From: Apus apus
Taxonomy: Eukaryota > Chordata > Aves > Apodiformes > Apodidae
Reading direction: 5' to 3'
Length of the DNA: 64,000 nucleotides
Assembly: GCF_020740795.1 (NCBI RefSeq)
Contig: NC_067283.1
Location: 6,723,659-6,787,658, forward strand
In this document: positions 53,001-60,700 of the stretch, in pieces
Position numbering within the stretch: position 1 is the stretch's first letter
Layout of the letters: every line of letters starts with the position of its first letter
Made by a program: the position numbers and the translations under genes
Notes under the pieces: model-generated
What the model was told of the DNA's origin: nothing
The model's database searches: none
What the model saw: the letters and a program-made list of their open reading frames with translations, nothing else

Positions 53001-56000
53001 TCCCAGTAATAAGCTACTTTATAAGATGATAAAAGAAATCTCTTTTTTTTTCATACAGGCATTTGTGGTTTGAATTTATGTATTTCTTCTATAAACAAAA
53101 AAACTCAAACTGACCACAAAGCATTTTGGACAACTATACACTGTTTTTTAGAGTGGCTACTATGCTGAATAGACTCAGAAAAATCTTTGCTTTATTTATT
53201 TCTGTGTAAATCCATTATTTCCAATTATATTTGGGACACATTGAATTATGACCAAAAGACAAGTATGAACATTCTTCTTAGTGAAGCCAGTAACTTTTTA
53301 AAATGTTATGCTTTATCACATGTAAGACAGATTGATTTTTTTTCCAGAATCAAACCTCAAGTCACTGGTCCACTCTGGTCACTTACCAAACAACAATAAT
53401 CAAAGTCAAGTTCCTCCTATTGTGAAACTGTCAGATTTTGGGATTAAATCCATCTGATTTCTACTCAAAACCTCACTCAGACAAGCACACTTACATAATG
53501 GAATTTAACTCAGACTGATTTAAGCCTGAGCAAAAGCAAAGAAGACATCCTTGTGTGATTTTTTGCCTAGCATCATGCCACAACCTGTATGCTATGTCCA
53601 CACAGAATTGGCTTCCTCACCAAAAAGCAAGTCCCGAAACTCCTGGCAAACACTTTGTCTGCATCTCAGAAAGTACGTCTGCCTGGGAATTCAGGAGGCT
53701 TCCACTGGGATCTCTCCCATCAGCAACACATGCTTTCACATATGAAAGGGCTGATGGTGGTGTTGAAAGGTAGAGGGAGTGTATTCAAATAAGCAGACTC
53801 CCGAATATTCTATTCCGAGAAGTATTATATCAGAATTCCACTCCCAATCTCTAGTCTATCTGACAACACCATGGGTGTAAGAATACAATTTAATGCAAGT
53901 AAAAGAAACAAGGGCTTAGCACGAAGCCAGTACAAGATTCAGACTCCGCTTCACAAATCCCCATGGAAGGACGTGCCCTTCCATTACTACATAAACACTC
54001 ATAACGCAAAAGATCAGCAAAATTGTTGCATCATCAACTGTAGGGAACAGCTAACTGCTTGAAATACATCATTAAAACCTGGTTATTTCAAAACATAACT
54101 GAAAGAGACCCAAGGAAAAAGCTCACCATTTTCTGATTAGCTTCATCTCAAACACCATACATATTGCAAGGAGAGCAGGTCACCTAAGCATTTATGCCAA
54201 CCTATACAACTGTAAACATCTCACAATTCACTGGAGTTACCCTCCCCCATTCCAGGGTCATGATTAATGATAATGACAAAGCAATGTAGCTCCCTAATTA
54301 TAAAAGGAAATTTAGAAAACATTTCCTTCCTTTGGAGTTTTGAACCATTCCCCACTTTTAACAAACATTAACTTTATCCAAATGCTGCCTTTTCCCCAGA
54401 ATAAATGCTCTTCATTTTCTACCACCCAAAAGCTTGTCCAGATTATATCCTTTCTTACCCAAGGTTCAAGTAGTATTTCTTGCCATCATGATACAAACTG
54501 AAGCTTACTCAAAACCACCTCTGAAGCTAAACTAAATCATTATCCTCCTAGACTTTAGTAGGCATACTTGGACCCAACCTAAACCTCAGTTTGACTTTAT
54601 TGGTTTTTTAACAGCTTTACAAGACTGAACTAAGACTCCAATGACCTGTTTCCACTGCTTGAACTTTTACGTAAGTATTTGCCTAGAAATTTAACGTTCC
54701 TGTATTTAAGGAGAGCAATCTTACAGTTTTAACATGGAAGCTTTTTACCTAAGAGGTAACACAGAATTATCGAGGCAATGAAAGGAAAACTGCAGTAAAC
54801 CATTATTCTTCCCCTCTTAATTCTGTCTTCATAAAACTTGCAACTGTCCTAGTAAAACTGATCTTGCCCCATGAAGCCTACTGTCACAATAGTCTCGGAA
54901 AATATGTAGTTGCTGCAGTTCAGCAAGTAGGTCTTAATAGATGTTAGCTACCTTTTTGCCCATCCTTTATGAATTAATACTATTGCTCAAAACATCACTG
55001 ACGAGATTAACAATCCTATACTTCTGTTTTTCCTCAACTAAGTATATACCTTACTATCATCTGATTTTTTTGACTGCTGCTTTCATTGCCAGTAGATGAA
55101 AAGACCGAAGCTCAACAGTACACCCAGTCCTCATCACAGACTTCTAAAGAACAGAATTTCAAACATTTTTCCTTCCCACTTATACTGCCCATTGCTTGTT
55201 TTTGCCAGTGTTCAAAGAAAAGAAAATGTAACATGCAGGGTAGACAACGAAAACCACTGCAACAAGTCATGTCAAATATACTATGCAAACTGACAAATCT
55301 ACTTGCTGTTCCTTTTAAGGACTATAAAAACTCAGCATCACCCCATATCAAAGACAGGCTGCAGTTACATAGTGAAATGAAACAAACACCTGCACTTGTT
55401 TAGCCTGTTTTTTACCTTGAAAAAAAGCATTGTTTTAAGGGTTCTTTCTGCTGAGTGCATAACAAAAGACAGATTACTCATTTAGCCACTACTAGTGGCT
55501 TTTACTAGTCTGAAAACCCCTTTTATAGCAGTGTAGTATCTCTCTGTAGCACCTTACTTTCTTCCCAACCGCACATTATCTTGAGTATTGATCTATGCTT
55601 TTAAGTGTGATCGATTGGGATAGCTGTACTATGGCTCATTCCCCTCTGCTTTAAGAAACCGAATGTTGAAACACGCTAAACTGTTTTTTCCATCACAGTC
55701 AACGCAGGAGGAGACAGGATGACAGGTGTGGGCAGTTACTGAACAAAACCGCGATCAGCTGCCGGAGACTCGTGCTGGACACTTCCAGGAAGTTGCTCCA
55801 AGCAGATGAGCCTGCGCTGGATGGTACCAGCAGAGCGGCACGGTCCCGTGCTGGGGACACCGGAGTGTCAACACAACGCCTGGCGACTACAACCGCCTCG
55901 ACAGCCGGCCTCGCTACGCTGCTGGTGCGGGGATGAGGCTACCGAGGAGAAAACAAAAAAACCCCACAACCAACAAACAAACAAACAAAAAAAAACCACG

Positions 56001-56781
56001 CAGAAACGGGCAACAGATCGACCTGGTTTCCCCGCAGCGTTTCAAAACTGGGCTGTAAATCCCCCGACAGCAGCGCGTTTGGAGAGAGTTAATCACAGCT
56101 CCCCCGAGCCAGCGGGACCGGCCCGCAGCGCATCCCGCAGCGCATCCCGCACCGCTCCCACGGGCTGGCAACCCCCGGCGCCGGCAGCGCCTGCCGTGAC
56201 CGCCTCCTCCCCGGGGCGGGGGCCGGCACCTCGGGGAGCGCTGCGGGTACACACCGACCAGCCCCCGGCGGGGCGGGAACCTCCTCCCCAACGCCGTCCC
56301 GGCCGTCCAGCTCCGCGCCTCACGGCCGGGGCCCTTCGGGACGGCCCCGTCCGGGAGGGCGAGGGAGGTGAAACTTCCTATTAAGGGCACGGCGGCTCCG
56401 CAGCCCCGGGCCCGCAGCGCTCTGCGGCGCCGCCATGGCGGGGCCCGCCCGCCCGCCGCGGCTGCGCGCTCCCGGCGGCGGGAAGCGGGGCGGCTCTCTC
56501 TCCCTCCCTCCCTCCCTCTTCTCTCCCCGCCGCCGCTGCACCTGCTGCCGCGGGGGAGGGCGATGCGGCGAGGGGCCGCCGGGCCGGGCCGGGCCGCGCG
56601 TTCCCGCGGGCGGGAAGGGCGCTGCGGAGCGCGGGCCGAGCCGCCTGCAGCCGGTGGAGGCCCCGCAGCTCCGTCACCACCCCCTCCCCCCCTCCCCAAC
56701 CCCGCCTGACGGCGGCGCCCCGCGCTCACCCACGCTCCGGTAGCCCAGGATCGCGATCTTGCGGGACTTGGACGGCGGCAT
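16997..56781 (-). CDS. RHEB: RHEB small GTPase, complete eight-exon coding region
   Basis: Ras-family GTPase that, when GTP-bound on lysosomal and other endomembranes, activates mTORC1 and is switched off by TSC1/TSC2. The CDS joins 56730-56781, 37765-37836, 32098-32165, 28909-28991, 24663-24719, 24515-24562, 23922-24003 and 16997-17089: 555 nt, 184 residues plus stop, matching the usual RHEB length. All motifs are present: P-loop GYRSVGKSS at residues 13-21 with the family's R15/S16 where Ras has two glycines, switch I YDPTIENTF (35-43), DTAGQ (60-64), NKKD (119-122), SSAK (148-151) and a C-terminal CSVM farnesylation box (181-184). All introns are GT/AG and every phase joins cleanly. It differs from human RHEB, as I recall it, at a few conservative sites such as P3 and I170. 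Confidence 0.98.
17090..23921 (-). other. RHEB: RHEB intron 7
   Basis: 6832 nt. It holds a (TAA)n microsatellite at 17146-17164. No recognisable exon, RNA gene or interspersed repeat; the open frames are short and without known domains. Confidence 0.85.
17146..17164 (+). repeat. (TAA)n microsatellite
   Basis: Six ATA/TAA units in RHEB intron 7, about 55 nt from the exon 8 acceptor. Confidence 0.9.
23922..24003 (-). CDS. RHEB: RHEB coding exon 7
   Basis: 82 nt, residues 127-154 (RVISYEEGKALAESW through SSAKENQ), including the SAK guanine-binding box. CAG acceptor, GTAATA donor, phase 0 at its 3' end. Confidence 0.97.
24004..24514 (-). other. RHEB: RHEB intron 6
   Basis: 511 nt between exons 7 and 6. 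Nothing else recognised in it. Confidence 0.9.
24515..24562 (-). CDS. RHEB: RHEB coding exon 6
   Basis: 48 nt, residues 111-126 plus two bases (IPIMLVGNKKDLHME), containing the NKKD guanine-specificity box. CACAG acceptor, GTATGT donor. Confidence 0.97.
24663..24719 (-). CDS. RHEB: RHEB coding exon 5
   Basis: 57 nt, residues 92-110 plus two bases (SFEVIKVIHGKLLDMVGKV). GCAG acceptor and GTAAGT donor. Separated from exon 6 by an intron of only 100 nt. Confidence 0.97.
24720..28908 (-). other. RHEB: RHEB intron 4
   Basis: 4189 nt. It contains the CR1 remnant at 27923-28065. Two further weak CR1-like scraps (about 26300-26350 and 26690-26725) are not claimed. No coding content seen. Confidence 0.85.
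27923..28065 (-). mobile_element. CR1 LINE remnant, minus orientation
   Basis: About 140 nt of the extreme CR1 3' end in RHEB intron 4. It starts at the left with CACAGAATCACCAAGGCTGG, followed by GGAAAGGACCTTTAGAGATC and the TCCAGCCTATGACCCAACACC block of the old CR1 subfamilies. It has the same orientation as the gene. The sequence is noticeably decayed, so probably an old copy. Confidence 0.8.
28909..28991 (-). CDS. RHEB: RHEB coding exon 4
   Basis: 83 nt, residues 65-91 plus two bases (DEYSIFPQTY through VTSIK), covering switch II, the TSC2-GAP and mTOR-sensing face. CAG acceptor, GTAATA donor. Confidence 0.97.
28992..32097 (-). other. RHEB: RHEB intron 3
   Basis: 3106 nt, AT-rich. No repeat, RNA gene or extra exon recognised. 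Confidence 0.85.
32098..32165 (-). CDS. RHEB: RHEB coding exon 3
   Basis: 68 nt, residues 42-64, ending in the DTAGQ box whose glutamine (Q64) supports catalysis in the family. TAG acceptor, GTAAGT donor. Confidence 0.97.
32166..37764 (-). other. RHEB: RHEB intron 2
   Basis: 5599 nt. It includes the CR1 remnant at 32703-32842 and an A/T homopolymer pair at 33508-33534. No coding content seen. Confidence 0.85.
32703..32842 (-). mobile_element. CR1 LINE remnant, minus orientation
   Basis: About 140 nt of CR1 3' end, reverse orientation. From the left: ACCATAGAATGGTTTGGGTT, then GGAAGGGGCCTTAAACATCA, then the blocks around CACTTCCCACTAGACCAGGTT and CCAAGCCCCATCCAACCTGG. The middle block is shared with the plus-strand copy at 10843-11172, so both derive from related CR1 subfamilies. 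Confidence 0.85.
37765..37836 (-). CDS. RHEB: RHEB coding exon 2
   Basis: 72 nt encoding residues 18-41 plus one base (GKSSLTIQFV through PTIEN). It finishes the P-loop lysine/serine pair (K19, S20) and carries most of switch I. CAG acceptor, GTAAGT donor. Confidence 0.97.
49750..50031 (+). mobile_element. CR1 LINE remnant, plus orientation
   Basis: About 280 nt of CR1 3' region in RHEB intron 1, antisense to the gene. Marks are the GCAATAGGACAAGAGGAAAC block, the CAGGCTGCCCAGGGAAGTGG block, the CATCCCTGGAGGTATTTAAA block, and a degraded tail with CCAACCCAAATGACTCTATG. Clearly decayed, hence an old insertion. Confidence 0.85.
55971..55995 (+). repeat. (CAAA)n / poly(A) stretch
   Basis: Four CAAA-type units running into nine A residues, in RHEB intron 1 near the island edge. 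Confidence 0.85.
56495..56519 (+). repeat. (CT)n/(TCCC)n pyrimidine repeat
   Basis: Short CT units followed by five TCCC units inside the CpG island, in RHEB intron 1. On the RHEB sense strand it is a purine (GGGA)n run. Confidence 0.85.
56730..56781 (-). CDS. RHEB: RHEB coding exon 1
   Basis: 52 nt, 17 codons plus one base: MPPSKSRKIAILGYRSV, then the first base of glycine 18. The start ATG has A at -3. Donor is GTGAGC. It lies inside the CpG island. Confidence 0.97.
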
Positions 56782-56809
56782 CTTCTCTCCGCCCGGCCCC
56801 GAACCACAT
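56730..56809 (-). promoter_or_regulatory. Upstream ORF 2 overlapping the RHEB start out of frame (exon 1 part)
   Basis: ATG at 56809, 28 nt upstream of the RHEB ATG and in the +1 frame relative to it. It stays open through exon 1, continues after splicing in exon 2 and stops at TGA 37791-37793: 41 codons. Its start context is weak (T at -3, T at +4) while the RHEB ATG has A at -3, so leaky scanning would allow RHEB translation. The ORF is directly visible; its use is inference. Confidence 0.45.
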
Positions 56810-56824
56810 CAAGGGCGGCGGCGG

Positions 56825-56896
56825 TCACGGCAGTGGTGGCGGAGGAAGGCGGCGGCGGGCGGCTGAGGGGGGAGCGGGGCGCGCCGCCAGCGACAT
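56825..56896 (-). promoter_or_regulatory. Upstream ORF 1 in the RHEB leader (23 codons)
   Basis: ATG at 56896 followed by 22 more sense codons (MSLAARPAPP then SAARRRLPPPPLP) and TGA, ending 43 nt before the RHEB start. The start context is weak (C at -3, T at +4). It is in the mRNA only if transcription starts right of 56896, as the CCAAT positions suggest. The peptide is low-complexity, so any role would be in translation control. Confidence 0.45.
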
Positions 56897-57024
56897 GCGG
56901 CGGTGGGGGAGGAGGGAGGAAGAGGAGGGAGGAGGTGGAAAGGGACGGGAGCTCGGGAGGGGGCTGGCGGAGCGGCGGCCCGAGCGCACGGGATCCGCGG
57001 CGCCTGGCGGCGGCAGCGCCCGCC

Positions 57025-57030
57025 CACGTG
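57025..57030. promoter_or_regulatory. CACGTG E-box near the RHEB start
   Basis: Palindromic CACGTG; on the minus strand it reads GTCACGTGGG, matching eight of ten positions of the CLEAR/USF-type consensus (GTCACGTGAC). It lies close to or just inside the predicted leader. A second CACGTG is at 57512-57517. Confidence 0.4.
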
Positions 57031-57137
57031 ACCGCCGGGGTGGCCGGCCCCTCACGTACCTGCGAGGGGAAAAACTCGCTGCGTCATGCCTGGCTCCCCC
57101 CCCCCTTCCCCCCCCCGCCCATACACACCGCGCCCCG

Positions 57138-57175
57138 ATTGGGCGGCTCCGCGGGGCCAGGCGGGCGCTGATTGG
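57138..57175 (-). promoter_or_regulatory. RHEB: Paired CCAAT boxes (NF-Y type) of the RHEB promoter
   Basis: Two CCAAT pentamers on the minus strand, at 57138-57142 and 57171-57175, 33 bp apart (about three helical turns), the kind of spacing NF-Y favours. Each adjoins a GC-rich box. NF-Y sites usually lie 60-100 bp upstream of the start of transcription, pointing to a cap site near 57,050-57,090 and a leader of about 270-310 nt. The cap-site position is inference. Confidence 0.6.
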
Positions 57176-57511
57176 CCGGCGAGCGGCGGCTGCGGGAAGA
57201 GAGACGGCGTTCAAAGAGAGGGGAGGGGCCGGCGCGCCTGTGCGCGCAGCGGCGGCCGTTGGAGCGGGTGAGCCCCGCCCGCCAACGGACGCCGGCGGCG
57301 CGGGGCGGGGGAGAGGCGGGTCCCCGGGGGCTCCTCGGCGGGAAGGCGGCTGCGCGACCCTCCGGTGAATGCAACCCGCGCTGCCCCCGGGGTGGGAGGG
57401 GTCCCTGCGTGGACGGCTTCTCCGTCGGGGCGGTTGGGGAGCCGGGCGGTAGGGCCCGGGGCTCCTGAGGGGAGAGGGACCCACAGAAGGGTCGGCAGGG
57501 CCGCGACTTTT

Positions 57512-57517
57512 CACGTG
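57512..57517. promoter_or_regulatory. Second CACGTG E-box in the island
   Basis: CACGTG preceded by T on the plus strand, about 490 bp further upstream from RHEB than the first. Binding factor unknown; USF, MYC/MAX and TFEB/TFE3 all recognise this core. Confidence 0.3.
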
Positions 57518-57719
57518 GTCTCGGTGCCTCGGCGGATAAAATGCGGCGGTTCTGGGGAAGCGGTAGGTCTGGACAGCTGTGAAATGCTGGGGAACGCGCG
57601 CCAAGGGAAGGGCGAGGGGTGAAGGAGGGGTGAGCCGCGCGGTGAGGCGGTGCGGAGCTCGGAACGAGGCGGTGCGGGCTGCGTGTGCTGAGGGTGCCCT
57701 CGGTGCGGAGTTGAAGGGA

Positions 57720-60700
57720 GAGAGGGAGGCACGAAGAACACGCAGCTCGCCTTTTCCCACATTGGCTGCTACTTATTTTGCAAAATACCCACTGAACGTT
57801 TTGTTGAAAAATGAACGTTAGAAGAAAAAGCCATGTTTTCCATCTGTATCTTTTTGGGGGGCTACGCTCACCTGGCTAACATGCAGTTGTGCTAGGGTTC
57901 AATTGACTGATACAACTAAACCAGCCCAACAACCTGATGATAAGAGGTGGGTTTTCATTCATCCCCACATGCTGTAGCATCTAACCTGCCGAGGGGAGGC
58001 ACCTAAAGCAAAAGAAAGGTACACAAAAGTGATTTGCTCCTGAAGACAAGCTTTAAGGAGGTATCTGCATTGTTTGAGTTAGCCTCGTTGTACCCTCTTC
58101 TGGATTGTAGGATCTTGAAGGCTAAGTACTGGTTACTGTGAAACAACAGGTGTGATAGTTTGTAGTGACTAGGTGTATGATGAAAAGATGGTTATTACAT
58201 GAGAAAATTGAGGGTTTCTGCCCTACCTGGTTCAGATAACTGGATTCTTTTTTTCCTTGTATATTTTAAAACACCTAGGTCTTTTTATGCAAGACATGAG
58301 TGGTGTTTTAAAAGACAGGAGGACTGCAGTAGCTGTGAGCCAGCAGCACTATCCCTTCAGTAGCTCTGCAGCTGTGCATCATATTTGCACCCACTCCCTC
58401 TGGAACCTCATGGATTAAAGGTCCTCCTGGTCCAAAATCTCGGCTATTTACTGAGCCAAAAAGACTGAAAGAAGTAGTAACAGTTACCTTCCAGAGACAT
58501 AAAATGATTTGGAAACATAGATTAAGTTTGTGGTAGTTTCAACTTATGTATCCTTACAGTTCTTACTGCTGGGCTTTGCACTCTGCTGAAACCTAATCTA
58601 CATTTTCAGCAAATATGTTCAGGTCTTTCCATAAGCTCAGAGGAGGGAGTGGTAAGCATAAACACTTTTTGGTTTCTGAGATTTTCTGATTGTGCATACC
58701 TCCTTGACACCCCACTTCTCTTGATTAGGTCTTTTCCCTTACTCTCTTTTTTTTTTATCCTACTGGCCTTTTGCACTCTTATCTATTTATTGATCTTGTT
58801 TCCACTAACTTGCACTTGTTTGCTCTCTGCTCATTTAGGAGGGCTCACAACTGCAGGATTTCTGCTACCCCCTTCAGCTGCTTCATTTACAGCCTCTTGA
58901 CTGCAAGAGTTGTCCCACCCAAGGATACTTGCCATGCTTGCTTAGCACGTGTTGCAGCAGGAACACAACTCATCATTCCTGGGCATGGGTGGTTTTTAAA
59001 CTTGCAGAAAAAACTATGACTTTTTCTTCAACTAGTTTTCTGGAAGGAATCGGTTTATAATCCTTATTCCATTGGATCACAAGTGTTTGGTTCAGTCTTT
59101 ACTGGGACACCTAGAATACAGGCAAATACAGAGCTTTCCAGGGAACTTTGTTGTTCCTCTGCACTCTGGGATGTGGTGATTGTGCTGAGCTGCCTTTGAG
59201 AGCACCCAGGGATAGTGCTGCTTAATCTGTAGCTGCTTAAGCAGAGGTGAGAGGATCTGGATGGTGATAAGACTGTCTTTGCATTTCTCCTGCCCAGGTT
59301 AATCTGAAACACTTTGCTGGCAAGCTGTGGTGCAGAGGTAGAGCACCCCTCTGGCTTGAAGCCTGTGTCATAGGTGTCTAATCAGGGTGTTGCACTGCAT
59401 TTGAACACTTTGTTTAGAGCTTTAGCTTCACCCACTCATCAAGTGTTCCCTCACCAAAATTCTTCCCCTCTCTAAGTGTGATATTCAGGCAGTGATTTCA
59501 CAGTGCTGTGTTCCGTAGCCAGGGCCACATTAGGGATTAGGGCTTTGCCTGTGCATTCACTGCACTTACTCCAGCTTCTTTTCTACAGGGTTTGCAAGTT
59601 GTGAACTACAAAGGAGTTCAGAGAACACTGGGGCAAGTGACGTGCACCACACGCTGGCAACGCTCCAAACTTGCCTTGTATCTATCTCACTTCACCAAAT
59701 ACTCCTTTCAATCAAACGCAGCCTTCATACCAGTTCAGTCGATAAATTACATTAATTTTATTGTAAATTAGTTAAGAGCAGACATGATTAATGAACACAA
59801 AATATTAGGTATGGCCTGGGTTCTAAAAAAGAGGAAACATCAAAAGGGAGAACTGCAACCACCAGAGTCTGGATGTACAGTGAGATCAGGAACAAATGTT
59901 GAGGGAGGCTCAGAAAAGGGAACACTTCTTTCTTTTGTTGCTTTTATCTGCTTTGTTGTGATGGAGGAAAAAAACATGATGGAGGAGAAACAGTAATGAA
60001 TTTAATGTAAACATAACTCAACAGTTGAGTATTTTTATGATCATTCACTACAGACAAGCCCACCAACACACACTGCTGCTCAGAGTCCAGATGCAGAGTT
60101 ACTGGTATAATTACCTGCTCTGTACTTTAGCACATCAGGACCTTCCTGAGTTTTTGCAGCATCCAGCATTTGCATTGGACACGCTTCCACGTGTTCAGCA
60201 GAGACCTTGCTGCCCACAGAGGCTACCAAGTACATTCAGTTCAGTCTTAATGCTTGTACCTCCCGCATTTTCACAATGATTGTGTTTTCCAGTATTCAGT
60301 TAGAAATACTAACAAAATATTAGTAGAATCAAATTAAGGAACTAATTCCATCCACGTGAGCTACTGCCATGCAGGTCCTGGTGTGCAGCTGGCAGGGACA
60401 TGGGGTTTTTCTCTAAAGGAATGAGTTTGATGTTTGAGTACAGGTCACCTCCTGTTCCCTTTCACTTCAGTGCAAACAAGTCTGACTGCAGTAATCATAA
60501 AACTGGGGACTCAAAGTGACTTTTAAAGCTACATTTAAATTAAAACCTGAAGAGTAAAGAGCAGTGTCTGCAGAACATTCCTTTTTGCATAATACACATT
60601 ATGAGGGTAGTATATTAAATTATTCAGAATGACATTTTCCTCTCCAAATTACCTCTAATCAGCATTCACCATGGGAGCATAAGGCGTAGAGGTTCATAGA

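Larger units (their letters stand above)
37837..56729 (-). other. RHEB: RHEB intron 1
   Basis: 18,893 nt, nearly half of the gene. The part next to exon 1 (from about 56,080) is CpG island; the rest is AT-rich. It contains one CR1 fragment (49750-50031), a (CAAA)n stretch (55971-55995) and a (TCCC)n stretch (56495-56519). No alternative exon or RNA gene was recognised. Long first introns often hold enhancers, but none can be called from one sequence. Confidence 0.85.
56782..57070 (-). other. RHEB: RHEB 5'UTR (predicted)
   Basis: GC-rich leader between the start codon and a cap site inferred from the paired CCAAT boxes. It contains two upstream ATGs (56896 and 56809). No splice acceptor is apparent between it and the ATG. 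The right border is an estimate. Confidence 0.4.
56080..57700. promoter_or_regulatory. RHEB: CpG island over the RHEB promoter, exon 1 and start of intron 1
   Basis: Dense GC and CpG sequence, in sharp contrast to the AT-rich introns and the sequence right of about 57.7 kb. There is no TATA box near the expected start, as usual for a housekeeping gene. GC boxes (GGGCGG or its complement) recur. The island extends some 900 bp upstream of the RHEB ATG, room enough for divergent transcription to the right, though no spliced plus-strand gene can be recognised there. Borders are judged by eye. Confidence 0.85.

Noticed and set aside
55806-56384. Plus-strand open frame of 192 codons
   Set aside because: Antisense to RHEB intron 1 in GC-rich sequence, with a lysine/asparagine patch made by the CAAA repeat. 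No domain and no splice or promoter context.
55914-56828. Minus-strand open frame of about 304 codons across RHEB exon 1
   Set aside because: It overlaps RHEB exon 1 in another frame and reads through the GTGAGC donor into intron 1. It would begin at GTG. GC-rich chance frame.
56825-57760. Long minus-strand open frame (about 311 codons) in the CpG island
   Set aside because: It is arginine-, proline- and alanine-rich low-complexity sequence produced by stop-poor GC-rich DNA. No domain is recognisable; only its last 23 codons begin with an ATG that could be in the RHEB leader.
59322-59395. tRNA-like A-box sequence (GTGGTGCAGAGGTAGAGCAC)
   Set aside because: The 5' part resembles a tRNA D-arm, but no B box (GGTTCGAATCC type) or acceptor-stem pairing follows at the right distance.
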